Position numbers and translations under genes: made by a program. A DNA stretch of 64,000 bases from Pseudomonas frederiksbergensis (GTDB lineage Bacteria > Pseudomonadota > Gammaproteobacteria > Pseudomonadales > Pseudomonadaceae): NCBI RefSeq assembly GCF_003732665.1, contig NZ_MOBP01000005.1, forward strand, positions 248,001-312,000, read 5' to 3'. The notes under the pieces were generated by a model. That model had not been told where the DNA came from, did not search any database, and worked only from the letters and a program-made list of their open reading frames with translations. This document shows positions 18,940-27,347 of the stretch, one piece after another; position 1 is the stretch's first letter, and every line of letters begins with the position of its first letter.

Positions 18940-18993
18940 ATTTGTGTCTACAGAGTCAGGGCAATTCAATCAGAGGGCAGCTCACTGAGCATT

Positions 18994-19212
18994 CTATGAC
19001 TGGCGTATCCTCATAATGGAATCTGTGATGACTTGAGCATTTGTATCCAGCGTTTCCATGGCCGACATTGCATTAGCGGCGACACTGCCTACCCCATTTT
19101 CTGAGAGCCACTTGGTTATTTCTTCTATCGCTGCACCTAGGGCGTGCTGGTTGTGAAGGAGCAATGTCAGAGCGTCCGCAGTGGCAATCTTGCGGTCTGA
19201 GTTATCTGGCAT
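18994..19212 (-). CDS. Small conserved-looking protein of unknown function
   Basis: 72 residues, soluble and helical (TADALTLLLHNQHALGAAIEEITKWLSENG), with an AGGACG ribosome site upstream of the ATG at 19212. There is no motif I can name. The composition and regular amphipathic helices look like a real protein. The following 523 bp (19213-19735) hold no gene I can support, apart from a GACACC/GGTGTC hairpin just ahead of the Fic operon. Confidence 0.45.
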   Translation of the reverse strand: MPDNSDRKIATADALTLLLHNQHALGAAIEEITKWLSENGVGSVAANAMSAMETLDTNAQVITDSIMRIRQS

Positions 19213-19735
19213 GACGGTCGTCCTAGAGGAATGATGCCGGAAGCCTAGCTCATGTCGCCGTTAGCTGAGGCTGGGTGGGATAACTGCACAGATCTGCCCA
19301 ACTGTTTTCATTCGACCTGACCCGTCCAAGGGACCTGATTTGAGCATCATGTTCCCTGGTTATGAGCTGCAGAAGACGGCCAATACCTGACGGTGGACGG
19401 ACGAGGGGCGAATGGGTAGCGTCGACCCGGCTAAAGCCTGCCCTTAAATGTCTACAAAGAGTTGTGCGGTGGCCTGTTCCCTAAGGGAGCGATGCAGGCC
19501 CTTGTCGTTTCTCATCGGGGGTACAGATTCGACGGTAGGTACTAAACGCACAGAGGGAAAGCGTGAGAACAGGCTACAATCAGGGGCACCGACTATTCAG
19601 CCCCCACGCGTCGGTGCCTGGAGCCGGGAACGTAAATTTTCTTGCGCTCTTCATCAGCGGGATCGATAAATAAAGAGGACACCTGGCGTGCTCCGGTGTC
19701 GAAGGTATAGGTCAATCAGCGCAAAGGAGGTCAAC

Positions 19736-19945
19736 ATGGCAAAGAATTTCTTGGATTTGAATACGAGTCCAGATCTGTTGCTTGCGCTCAAAGGGGCCTC
19801 GCAACATAAACAGACGGCCGAGGAAGTATTGGAGCAGCGTGTATCGTTCGTTTACGGGTCAGTGGGCTCAAAGAACGGCGTTACGCGCGAACAGGTTCGC
19901 AAGCTGATCCTTGAGCAGGAAGGAGTCCAAGGGGCGAAACGTTGA
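19736..19945 (+). CDS. Small protein coupled to Fic toxin-like gene
   Basis: 69 residues behind a near-ideal AAAGGAGGT ribosome site. It overlaps the Fic gene, whose TTG start sits on its TGA stop. Position and size suggest the antitoxin half of a Fic module. I cannot find the (S/T)xxxE(G/N) inhibition motif of VbhA-type antitoxins, so inhibition, if any, would work differently. The C-terminal half (NGVTREQVRKLILEQEG) looks like a short helical hairpin. Function is inferred from context only. Confidence 0.6.
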   Translation: MAKNFLDLNTSPDLLLALKGASQHKQTAEEVLEQRVSFVYGSVGSKNGVTREQVRKLILEQEGVQGAKR

Positions 19946-20574
19946 TCCTCTTCGAACTGTGTGGTGGAACCGAACAAGATCCAGTCTACCAAGAACTGGA
20001 AGTCTCCAATGGCAATCGGCAGTACGACTTCTTGAGGTCCATAGTGGGTGCCGCATTGGCTACGCAGCGCCCTTTCCTATCGACTCACATCATCAAGGCA
20101 CTGAACTTTCATGCGATTACTTGCCTGCATACGAATGCTGGCGAGTACCGCCCTTGCCAAGTCTACGTAGGCAAACATACGCCCCCAGACCACTACCGTG
20201 TCGAGGCGCTCATGGATGACCTTGTGAACATGGTGAACAGAAACTGGGAGCAATCCGACCCAGTGGCCCTGTCGGCATACGTACTCTGGCGACTGAACCA
20301 CATTCACCCGTTCATCAACGGCAATGGTCGAACGGCTAGGGCCGCCTGTTATTTTGTACTGTGTGTGAAGTCCGGTAGCTGGCTACCAGGGACTACGATC
20401 CTTCCTGAGCTGATTTGTCGCGACCGGGATGAATACGTTGTTGCACTCCAGCGTGTAGACGAGTCTCTGACCCAAGGTCCGTTTGATCTAAGCCCACTGC
20501 ATGAGCTGTTGTCCAAGCTCATCACCGAGCAACTCAGTACACAACACCCCCCCGCTGAGAACCCTCAGGATTAA
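19942..20574 (+). CDS. Fic-domain protein (AMPylase-type)
   Basis: 210 residues with a complete Fic active-site loop, HPFINGNGRTAR near residues 117-128, holding the catalytic H and the phosphate-binding GNGR. Fic enzymes transfer AMP or another nucleotide group from a cofactor to a target hydroxyl. The start is TTG, overlapping the stop of the 69-residue partner (TTGA), so expression should depend on it. No (S/T)xxxE(G/N) inhibitory helix is visible in the protein itself. It lies in the defence cargo and could be a toxin-antitoxin or abortive-infection module. The target is unknown. Confidence 0.82.
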   Translation: MILFELCGGTEQDPVYQELEVSNGNRQYDFLRSIVGAALATQRPFLSTHIIKALNFHAITCLHTNAGEYRPCQVYVGKHTPPDHYRVEALMDDLVNMVNRNWEQSDPVALSAYVLWRLNHIHPFINGNGRTARAACYFVLCVKSGSWLPGTTILPELICRDRDEYVVALQRVDESLTQGPFDLSPLHELLSKLITEQLSTQHPPAENPQD

Positions 20575-20663
20575 CCTCCGTAATGCCTGTGTCGTTTCGA
20601 GTCAGAATCACTCTGGGGATATGGCTATTGTCAGCTTAAGGTCGTTTTCAACCTTCAGTGACA

Positions 20664-20692
20664 GGCAGCAATCGGCCAAAAGCGGACTCTCT
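20664..20692. repeat. Island palindromic repeat, copy 3 (half)
   Basis: Only the right half is present: AGGCAGCAATCGGCCAAAAG then CGGA. It lies between the Fic gene and the HEPN/AbiU2-like gene. Confidence 0.5.
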
Positions 20693-20814
20693 GGTCGCGA
20701 TATTGCGTTCATCCAAGAGGCCCCAGGCTGGCGCATCTACGATGGATGACTATTCAGTAGCATTGCTACGCTAGCAATAGGTCTATCTTGTACCGAACAT
20801 CTAGGAGAGTAGGA

Positions 20815-21426
20815 GTGGAAACGGACAACATAAGCGCGATGCGTGACGAATATGTCGGCTCCATGGGGGGTGAGCTGGGGCCGGTTTTCTTCGCAGTGCA
20901 TCACGAAGTAATTGAACTTGGTATTGTTTGGCAGCAATACGTGCACCTATACGGGACTAGTGCTGAAAATATCAATGTTCTAAACCAGACCGCCAGCTTG
21001 TTTTTTAGGGTGATACAGGATGAGTTGTGGGATAGCGTTCTGCTTCGAATAGCGGCTTTGACTGATCCTGCGACAATGAGGGGGAAGAAAAATATAACTT
21101 TGCGCGCATTGCCCGCGTTGGTCTTAGATCCAATTATGCGAGGTGAAATCCAAAGCTTATGCGACCTGGCCCTTGCTGAAACGGAGTACGCTCGAGAGCA
21201 TCGGAACAAGCGAATTGCCCACAACGATCATGACTATCACATAGTTAAAGGCGCGGTTCATCTGAGCGGTATCAGCAGAGTGAAGATTGAGGAAATGCTC
21301 ACTGCTATTCGTAATGTTCTCAGATATGTGCAGCACAAAACCCGCGCCGTTGACTTCCTTTACGATCGATTCATTGATGAAAGCGGTGCCGCATTGCTGC
21401 TCAGGAAGCTGAGAAAAGTTGATTGA
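20815..21426 (+). CDS. HEPN/AbiU2-like protein
   Basis: 203 residues from a GTG at 20815 that follows CTAGGAGAGTAGGA; a TTG at 20788 in the same frame has no ribosome site. All-helical. The motif REHRNKRIAHNDHDYH near two thirds of the length has the R-x4-6-H spacing of HEPN ribonucleases and closely resembles the AbiU2 HEPN group linked to abortive infection. No partner nucleotidyltransferase gene is adjacent, so it may act alone or with the second HEPN-like gene downstream. RNase activity is inferred from the motif. Confidence 0.65.
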   Translation: METDNISAMRDEYVGSMGGELGPVFFAVHHEVIELGIVWQQYVHLYGTSAENINVLNQTASLFFRVIQDELWDSVLLRIAALTDPATMRGKKNITLRALPALVLDPIMRGEIQSLCDLALAETEYAREHRNKRIAHNDHDYHIVKGAVHLSGISRVKIEEMLTAIRNVLRYVQHKTRAVDFLYDRFIDESGAALLLRKLRKVD

Positions 21427-21463
21427 AAGCTTTCAAGCAGCGACCGGAGAGCCGCTCCAAGAT

Positions 21464-21526
21464 GACCGCCTGCTTTTGACCGATAGAAGTCTGTTGTGAC
21501 CGGCAGAGATCGGCCACAAGCGGACG
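21464..21526. repeat. Island palindromic repeat, copy 4
   Basis: GACCGCCTGCTTTTGACCGA on the left and CCGGCAGAGATCGGCCACAA on the right, around a short GTTGTGA centre. It fills the gap between the two HEPN-type genes. Confidence 0.5.
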
Positions 21527-21658
21527 ACAGAGGGAAGAAATCATCTCTTTTGGGTGCAGTAATTGGTAAGGAGCCTCCGAATTACCATGAGGCCGAATCC
21601 CCCCACTGGCCCCCGCACAAAGACGTGCGGGTCGCAGAATCAAAACTGAGTCCTTATT

Positions 21659-22147
21659 ATGAAGAAAATGAGTCTTCCTCCTCTAGTACGTGATATCCGA
21701 GATGGCAATGTCACTTGGAAGCGCCTCGATAACTTGAATTACGAGCTACTTGGTTACTTTTTGTCCTGCCACCTCATCATTGAGCACTACCTTGATGAGT
21801 ACCTGAAGACTCGTTACCCAGAACTGGATTGGGATGCATCCAGGCAGACGTTTGGGCAAAAAGTCTCGCTTCTTGCTACAGATAATTATCCGGAGAAATA
21901 CAACTCCATTCCCGCAATCAAGCACCTGAATAGCCTTCGGAATAAGCTCAGTCACAATATCGACTTCAAGATCGGTAGCGTGGACTTGCTTCCGCTCTCT
22001 CACTACCTGAAGAAGTGCTGCGGGCCAGAATTCGAGGACCCAACCGAGCCAAAAGAAATTCTAGATCTCTTTACTTCAATGGTATGCGTTTGGTTTGCTT
22101 CCGGAATAAGCTCTGCTGCAAGGCAAACGCGGCATACTAGGGGCTGA
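21659..22147 (+). CDS. Second HEPN-like small protein
   Basis: 162 residues, helical, with LNSLRNKLSHNIDF giving an RxxxxH signature near residues 93-98 and a preceding helix rich in hydrophobics (GYFLSCHLIIEHYLDEYL). This is the pattern of minimal HEPN-domain proteins. No MNT or other antitoxin partner is next to it. The preceding HEPN gene is separated by 230 bp with a palindromic repeat between, so the two are probably independent units. Confidence 0.55.
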   Translation: MKKMSLPPLVRDIRDGNVTWKRLDNLNYELLGYFLSCHLIIEHYLDEYLKTRYPELDWDASRQTFGQKVSLLATDNYPEKYNSIPAIKHLNSLRNKLSHNIDFKIGSVDLLPLSHYLKKCCGPEFEDPTEPKEILDLFTSMVCVWFASGISSAARQTRHTRG

Positions 22148-22206
22148 GTTCAATTTTGGTATGGCTAGCTTTCGGGTAGGCTGCCTCATCCATTGCACTC
22201 AGGCGC

Positions 22207-22280
22207 CTCATGCAACCGACCGCTTCGGGACAGTTTTTGCCGGTCTCAACGGGCAAAGACCGGCCAGAAGCGGCCCGTCA
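22207..22280. repeat. Island palindromic repeat, copy 5
   Basis: Left half CAACCGACCGCTTCGGGACA, right half GACCGGCCAGAAGCGGCC, with GCCGGTCTCAACGGGC between. It lies upstream of the first receiver gene. Confidence 0.55.
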
Positions 22281-22404
22281 GCGCCGGTAAAATCTACTTT
22301 CTCCCCGGGCTCTTCCTAGATCACCCTTCAACCGCCACTACGCTTAAAAAACTCTTACACTCTACCTACAGAGTCAGCGGTAGCCCGCATAAGGAAAAAC
22401 CAGC

Positions 22405-22809
22405 GTGAGCTTTGATCGGAAAGATGGGCAGTCTGTACATGGGCGCGTAATCGTTATCGAGGACGAACCGGTTGTCAGGATGCTTTTAGAGGAATCGTTG
22501 GCGGAGCGTGGATATGCATCTGCGGGTTTCGACAATGCCGTTCAGGCGCTGAGCTACCTTGTACATATTGAAGGCGATTGCGCCTTCATCATCGCGGATC
22601 AAGGTTTGCCTGGAGGGATGCGAGGCACCGAATTTATACGCATGGCGAACGAACGGTGGCCTTCCATTCCTTCGATACTCGTCTCTGGCTATTTTGTGGA
22701 CGAGCAGCTGATCCCTCTTTCAACGATTTTTCTAAAGAAGCCATACACGCTGGCTCAATTGGAAAGCACCATCGCGACCGCAACCCGCTTTCGACCGAGG
22801 CAGTCGTAA
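22405..22809 (+). CDS. Stand-alone response-regulator receiver
   Basis: A 134-residue single receiver domain without an output domain. The acidic pair is in VIVIEDEPVVR, the phospho-acceptor in FIIADQGLPGG (about residue 66), the Ser/Thr switch in ILVSGY and the lysine in FLKKPYT. The start is GTG after AAGGAAAAACC. It resembles the second receiver at 25374 in the unusual DQG...GTEFI segment, and the kinase at 23997 lies between them. The three probably form one phosphorelay, with this protein as the functional acceptor. Confidence 0.8.
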   Translation: MSFDRKDGQSVHGRVIVIEDEPVVRMLLEESLAERGYASAGFDNAVQALSYLVHIEGDCAFIIADQGLPGGMRGTEFIRMANERWPSIPSILVSGYFVDEQLIPLSTIFLKKPYTLAQLESTIATATRFRPRQS

Positions 22810-22851
22810 ACGGGCGACCGTCTATACTTAGCGTTTGGAACGGCGTTCAAC

Positions 22852-22938
22852 ATGATTAGAGAGATAGTTCTTATCCTGCTTTTTTCAATAAGCGTTTTGT
22901 GTCTTCTCATCGCCGCCGTGGGTGTGTCGCTCACGTAG
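22852..22938 (+). CDS. Possible 28-residue membrane peptide
   Basis: MIREIVLILLFSISV followed by LCLLIAAVGVSLT: one transmembrane helix with a charged start. There is no convincing ribosome site, so it may be chance. It is listed because single-helix microproteins are common near sensor kinases and toxin modules. Confidence 0.2.
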   Translation: MIREIVLILLFSISVLCLLIAAVGVSLT

Positions 22939-23024
22939 ACACAAGGCATTCCAGCACTCCATCACACTGGTATTGCTTGGTCTGAATAGATCACTTCAGG
23001 CCGTCGCCTCAGCACAGATGGCCT

Positions 23025-23068
23025 CCGCGACCGGCAGCAATCGGGCCAGACTGCCTGTCAAGAGCGGC
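23025..23068. repeat. Island palindromic repeat, copy 6 (degenerate)
   Basis: GCGACCGGCAGCAATCGGGC followed by a partly mirrored CTGCCTGTCAAGAGCGGCAG. The symmetry is weaker than in copies 2 and 5. Confidence 0.4.
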
Positions 23069-23230
23069 AGCAGCTGAGCACTTGTCGAAAGCAGCCGTAC
23101 TATGGCTGGTCGACGGGTGAAGATCTCACGATATGAAACCAGCGAAACTCTTGGAGCAACCTTTTGTCCATGCTTTTACAGCGAACTGGTGCCTCTTGTT
23201 GTTCGATCGTAATCGCTGGTGGAGAAAGCC

Positions 23231-23470
23231 ATGAGAGAAGCTACAAACGATTTGCCCGAGCCCATAAAGCGGCAGGCAGAGAGGATTCTCCGCGAGATCG
23301 AACTCGCAGGCTCGATGATTCTCGCGGTTAAAAGTGGCGCTAAAGCCCAGGGATTCATACTCGGAATAATATGCTGTGACGGCCTGCCTACAGAGCGCTG
23401 TGAACTGTTAGCAGACCATTATGACAGTATCGTGGAGCAAAGGTTGAGGTCGCTGACATTGGGGCTGTAG
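23231..23470 (+). CDS. Small soluble protein of unknown function
   Basis: 79 residues from the ATG at 23231, which has GGAG eight bases upstream; a GTG at 23219 would overlap that ribosome site. Helical (EPIKRQAERILREIELAG), with a cysteine pair in GIICCDGLPTERC. No recognised family. It is followed 37 bp later by the lipoprotein gene and may be co-transcribed with it. Confidence 0.5.
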   Translation: MREATNDLPEPIKRQAERILREIELAGSMILAVKSGAKAQGFILGIICCDGLPTERCELLADHYDSIVEQRLRSLTLGL

Positions 23471-23507
23471 CGTCAATTGGATAGAAGAAACTGCGTAGAG
23501 GAATCGG

Positions 23508-23891
23508 ATGAAGTACGTCACTTTCCTTTTAACACTTGCTCTAATAGCAGGCTGCAAAACGGCACCCGTTCCGGAAGAGATCACCACTGTTCCCCAAGAG
23601 CGGCTTTTTGGTTTTACAAAAACATCTGATACCCATCTCGCCATCTTGGCCGCGACCTCATTAGGAAATGATTGCGCGATCCGTATTTCAATAGACGAAA
23701 AGCCGGCCGCTGACTTTTTCGGCGCAGAAGTAGCCCATTTCGGGCTCACGTTCGGATCACACACCCTCTCGGCGCGAACTTCGGAGGGGTGCTCTAGGCA
23801 ATGGACGCAAGAGATGAGGGTTAGTGTCAAAACTGGCGACGCCTTGATCATGCTTATCGACAAAGCGGGCCTAATACGGACCGAGCTTTAA
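23508..23891 (+). CDS. Small lipoprotein
   Basis: 127 residues with a short lipoprotein signal: MKY, hydrophobic VTFLLTLALIAG, then the lipobox cysteine at residue 16 (LIAGC) followed by KTAP. The mature part is a small beta-rich domain (IRISIDEKPAADFFG, HFGLTFGSHTLSARTSEGC). The residues after Cys are not aspartate, so outer-membrane sorting is expected. The family is not recognised. It sits just upstream of the histidine kinase gene, which could make it a periplasmic input, but that is only positional. Confidence 0.65.
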   Translation: MKYVTFLLTLALIAGCKTAPVPEEITTVPQERLFGFTKTSDTHLAILAATSLGNDCAIRISIDEKPAADFFGAEVAHFGLTFGSHTLSARTSEGCSRQWTQEMRVSVKTGDALIMLIDKAGLIRTEL

Positions 23892-23996
23892 AAGCTATAA
23901 ACAACCTCCTACACTGCTGAGCATTCGCTCACACCGCACCGGCGCAGCTTCGTTTTCCTCCCGACCTTTGCACCGCTTCCCATTAGGATCATCGAC

Positions 23997-25139
23997 ATGC
24001 GCCTGTCCAATTTCATTCTCGAGAACCTTGAGCCGATTCTGCAGGCCTGGGAAGATTTCGCCAGAACCATTGAGACGCCGGGCGCGGACCTCGATAGTGA
24101 AGCGCTGCGAGATCATGCCGAAGAGATGTTGCGGGCAATAGCAAGCGACCTGCGCACCAAACAGACGAAGCGAGAGCAAGCTGTCAAATCTCAAGGCCGA
24201 GTCCCTTCAGATGATGAAGAAACCGCAGCTGAAACTCATGCAATGACGCGGCTGATGGCAGGTTTCACGATTGATCAAATGGTGTCGGAATACCGAGCAT
24301 TGAGAACGAGTGTCGTCAGTCAGTGGATGAGGCAAGTGAAGGATGGTACGCCGATTAATGTCGACGACATGACCCGATTCCACGAAGCCATCGATCAGGC
24401 TCTCGCCGAATCCATCGCCAGCTACTCGCGCGCAGTGGAGGCGTCACGCAACGTATTTTTAGGCATTCTCGGCCACGACCTGCGCACCCCGCTAGGAGCG
24501 ATCTTGCTGGGTGCCGACGTGTTGAGGCGCTCAGAAGGAGCCGGAGCCCGGGCCACAAAGGTTGCCAATCAAATATATACGAGCGTGCTGCGAGCGAGCC
24601 AAATTGTTGCAGACCTACTTGATTTAACACGCTGCCAAATGGGCCCAGGCATTCCTGTCAAAAAGGCGGATATAGATCTCTTGCACGTTTGCGAACGTGT
24701 TGTCGAAGAAATCCGAGCGTTTCATCCAGAGGCCATAGTCTTGTTCGACGCGAAGGCTCCAGTTCAAGGGCAATTCGACGGTGCCAGAATGGAACAAGTC
24801 TTCTCGAACATAATCAGCAATGCTGTACAGCATGGAGATAATCAATTCTCTATCAAGGTGAAGTTAGAGATATCAGAAGACTGCGCTATTTTTACCGTCC
24901 ATAACAGGGGTGAGCCCATACCAGAGGACGTTCTCCCGTTTATATTTAACCCTATGGGTCGTTTCTCTCTGCGATCTGCAATTGATCACGGGCCGACAGA
25001 GGGTCTTGGCTTGGGGCTGTTCATCGCGTCAGAGATCGTGGCATCACATAACGGTTCAATCGATGTCAGCTCTGACTCGAGTGGAGGCACCACTTTTCTA
25101 GTCAAGCTTCCAATTTCTGAGTCGCCCCTACATCCGTAG
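23997..25139 (+). CDS. Cytoplasmic sensor histidine kinase with RsbRD-like N-terminus
   Basis: 380 residues with no transmembrane segment. The N-terminal ~150 residues (NFILENLEPILQAWEDFA, then MVSEYRALRTSVV) look like the RsbRD_N sensing domain. HisKA follows with FLGILGHDLRTPLGAI (phospho-histidine near 160), then the N box NIISNAVQHGD and the G box GPTEGLGLGLFIASEIV. It is a complete kinase with autophosphorylation and ATP-binding sites. No DNA-binding regulator is nearby, only stand-alone receivers on either side, so output is probably through protein-protein contact or a remote factor. Confidence 0.85.
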   Translation: MRLSNFILENLEPILQAWEDFARTIETPGADLDSEALRDHAEEMLRAIASDLRTKQTKREQAVKSQGRVPSDDEETAAETHAMTRLMAGFTIDQMVSEYRALRTSVVSQWMRQVKDGTPINVDDMTRFHEAIDQALAESIASYSRAVEASRNVFLGILGHDLRTPLGAILLGADVLRRSEGAGARATKVANQIYTSVLRASQIVADLLDLTRCQMGPGIPVKKADIDLLHVCERVVEEIRAFHPEAIVLFDAKAPVQGQFDGARMEQVFSNIISNAVQHGDNQFSIKVKLEISEDCAIFTVHNRGEPIPEDVLPFIFNPMGRFSLRSAIDHGPTEGLGLGLFIASEIVASHNGSIDVSSDSSGGTTFLVKLPISESPLHP

Positions 25140-25373
25140 GCACATTCGAGAGGCATCTTCGGGTCGATTGCGGTCGGAGCCCAATAAAACCAACGCATTC
25201 AGACCCATCCCCCCCGCATAGCGGATTCATCTCTGTTTAAACGACCATTCCACTTAAGTATCAATCTCATAAAACAACGATTTCATTGAGCTTGGGCGCA
25301 TATTTCCTCGAATTAAGGGCCTACACTGGTAGCTCTGGGCATCCGGTGATGGAGCCTATAAAGGAACCGATCC

Positions 25374-25784
25374 TTGGACGCTAAATGGGGAAAGCTCTCA
25401 CCACTAACGGGCTGGGCTGTCGTTGTCGAAGGCAACCCAACCTTACGTAAGTTGGTAGTGGAAACTCTGGCGGAGATCGACCTTCAGTCGTTGGTCTTTG
25501 AATCAGCGGATGCTGCTTTGATTTTTCTGCAACAGACGCAAGGCGGTTGTCCGCTGGTAATCGTGGACCAGGGGGTACTAGGTCGACTCCAAGGTACGGA
25601 ATTCATCGAACTGGTAAAAACTAAATGGCCCTTAACCGCGGCGATTCTCACCTCAGGTAAGCGGGACGCCTCAATTGTGCTCTCCTCAACGACGTACCTA
25701 GAGAAGCCCTGGTCTCTGAATGATCTTGTAATGGCTGTAGCAAACTTACTTCAGCCTGACCGCCCCCTGGAAAAGACGCCGTGA
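25374..25784 (+). CDS. Degenerate stand-alone receiver domain
   Basis: 136 residues from a TTG start after AAAGGAACC. The fold matches a receiver: VVVEGNPTLRKL, VIVDQGVLGRLQGTEFI with the acceptor aspartate, AAILTSG and TYLEKPWS with the lysine. The first acidic pair reads EG instead of ED/DD, so metal binding and phosphorylation may be weak. It is paralogous to the receiver at 22405 (shared DQG...GTEFI). It may act as a decoy or modulator of the kinase directly upstream. Confidence 0.7.
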   Translation: MDAKWGKLSPLTGWAVVVEGNPTLRKLVVETLAEIDLQSLVFESADAALIFLQQTQGGCPLVIVDQGVLGRLQGTEFIELVKTKWPLTAAILTSGKRDASIVLSSTTYLEKPWSLNDLVMAVANLLQPDRPLEKTP

Positions 25785-25926
25785 CAGTTTGTTGAATCGC
25801 GATTCTCCTCCAGCCTTGATATCCCTCCAGAAAGCCTAACCTTTTCCTACACCGCTCGAAATCGACATAAGCTCCGATCGGAGGGCGATCGAATGACAGC
25901 TTTGGGTCGTAAACGGACATTCACGA

Positions 25927-26156
25927 ATGGCTGCTTATGGCCGGCTGCTGCCTCTCGCGATCGGCTGAAATCGGCCGAGGCTGTGTAAAAACGTTTTTGA
26001 GCGCGACAGGTACTCAAAACCGGACTGAAAATCACGCTTCTACGCGAAATCCACATCTGCTGACGTGCCGATAAATTTCAGATTTAACGTAGACGCGCAC
26101 ACTTCAATTTTGGCGAAGCGTTTTTACACACTCTGGGCCATCAGCGGACACTCAGG
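25927..26156. repeat. Island palindromic repeat, copy 7, split by MITE
   Basis: The left part (GGCCGGCTGCTGCCTCTCGC, then AAATCGGCC) stops at about 25977. The expected right-end GGCCATCAGCGGACA resumes at about 26137. The sequence between is the MITE-like element, so the repeat predates the insertion. Confidence 0.5.
25978..26138. mobile_element. MITE-like element, ~160 bp
   Basis: The ends are inverted: GGCTGTGTAAAAACG on the left and CGTTTTTACACACTC on the right (shared core GTGTAAAAACG). There is no open frame. The left end is nearly the same as the end of the IS1182-family remnant at 14731 (GGCTGTGTGAAAACG), suggesting mobilisation by that type of transposase. Confidence 0.55.
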
Positions 26157-26593
26157 CGACGTTTTTTTCAGTTAGGTCTGACGCTCAATTGAACGCCAAG
26201 CTGGGAGGCTGGGAAAAGGGGCAGTTTCCCACCCCTCCACACATTTAGAACTCGAACATCAATTGAGTCCAGGGTGGGCTACGAAAATGCTCGCACACAC
26301 TCTCCCGATGCCCGTAGCGATTGCGGCTATAGGCGCTTACGTGGACAGTCCGTAGGTGCTGTGGTGTGCGACGCCGAACGCGTCGGCATTTAGTCTCTCT
26401 CATGGCTGATTCCTTAAAGAAAACGCCAAAGCAAAAAGAGTCGAGGACGAGTGCCAGCTATCTGCCAATAGCTATTACGGTATTGTAATACTATACCCAA
26501 TAGCCCACACTTCCCTCACGACCCTTGCCTTTGGCATCGGTTTAGTCGTTGTAGGGCTAGTACCGCCAAGTCTGCCCCCTACAGCAACGCCAT

Positions 26594-26622
26594 ACCCTGT
26601 CCCTCGCGGGACGGGGTTTTTT
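26594..26622 (+). terminator. Rho-independent terminator-like hairpin
   Basis: CCCTGTCCC, loop TCGC, GGGACGGGG, then TTTTTT. It is a strong intrinsic terminator on the plus strand. No protein gene precedes it for 0.8 kb, so it may end a small RNA or a long trailer. Confidence 0.65.
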
Positions 26623-27292
26623 GTGCCTGGGCATAAAACCAAGCAACAAAATCTGCTCATTTATATATTCAAAGTGACAACCCAGTTATCCGGCTGCGAC
26701 ATGTAGCGCATGGTATCAGCAAAGGCCAACCAGATGGCAGTCAGACCGGCGCATCCGAGCAACACAACCGACAGACCGCCGTGCTAGAGCGCTCAGCTAG
26801 AACTTCCACAATGACTTATACATACCATTTCAAAAGGGTGAACGTCCCTCGGCGTGGCGGATCGGTTGCTCATAGCATTTTCTGCCGCGCGTCACTGGGG
26901 TCATCCGTGTCTAATGCAACCGGTTAGATTTGCTAGATGCAATTGCTGGCCAATGGATGCGAATCAGTGGTCAAGTCCATGCACTTAGGCAGTGATGCAA
27001 GGCCTCCCATTTCAGCGTACTGGGTCGGTGTTTGGAGTGGCGGAAAGAGCAGGCTTTGTATTGCGTTGGCCTTGCAAAACCGCGAGTGTGCGCTTCGTCA
27101 GATCAGGTCGGTGCTGGCGATCGCTACATTGTATGTGGACTAGTGCTTCTCCAGGCTAAAACGGAGACAAAAGGACGAGATCCTTAAAGACGAGTTTGAC
27201 TATTGTGACATTTTTCCAAAAATCTGCTGGTTACTACCCCTTAAACCCGTGTAAATCGGGTCTATACAGAAACCGTTGACGACAGCGGAACG

Positions 27293-27310
27293 ACCCTTGT
27301 TATCAAGGGT
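27293..27310. promoter_or_regulatory. Palindromic operator candidate before the 550-residue protein
   Basis: ACCCTTG TTAT CAAGGGT has perfect 7-bp arms and overlaps a TATAAA at 27310, 38 bp before the start codon. It could be the binding site of the winged-helix part of the downstream protein (autoregulation), which is an inference. Confidence 0.45.
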
Positions 27311-27347
27311 ATAAATAGCGCAGTGTGACATTGAGCTGGGAGCGACG

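Larger units (their letters stand above)
25785..27347. other. 1.5-kb region without supported genes
   Basis: Contains palindromic repeat copy 7, a MITE-like element inserted into it, and a strong terminator hairpin at 26594-26622 with no gene in front of it. A palindrome lies just before the 27348 gene. Short open frames exist, such as 28 codons from 26401 and 68 codons from 26937, but none has a ribosome site or a recognisable product. Confidence 0.5.
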
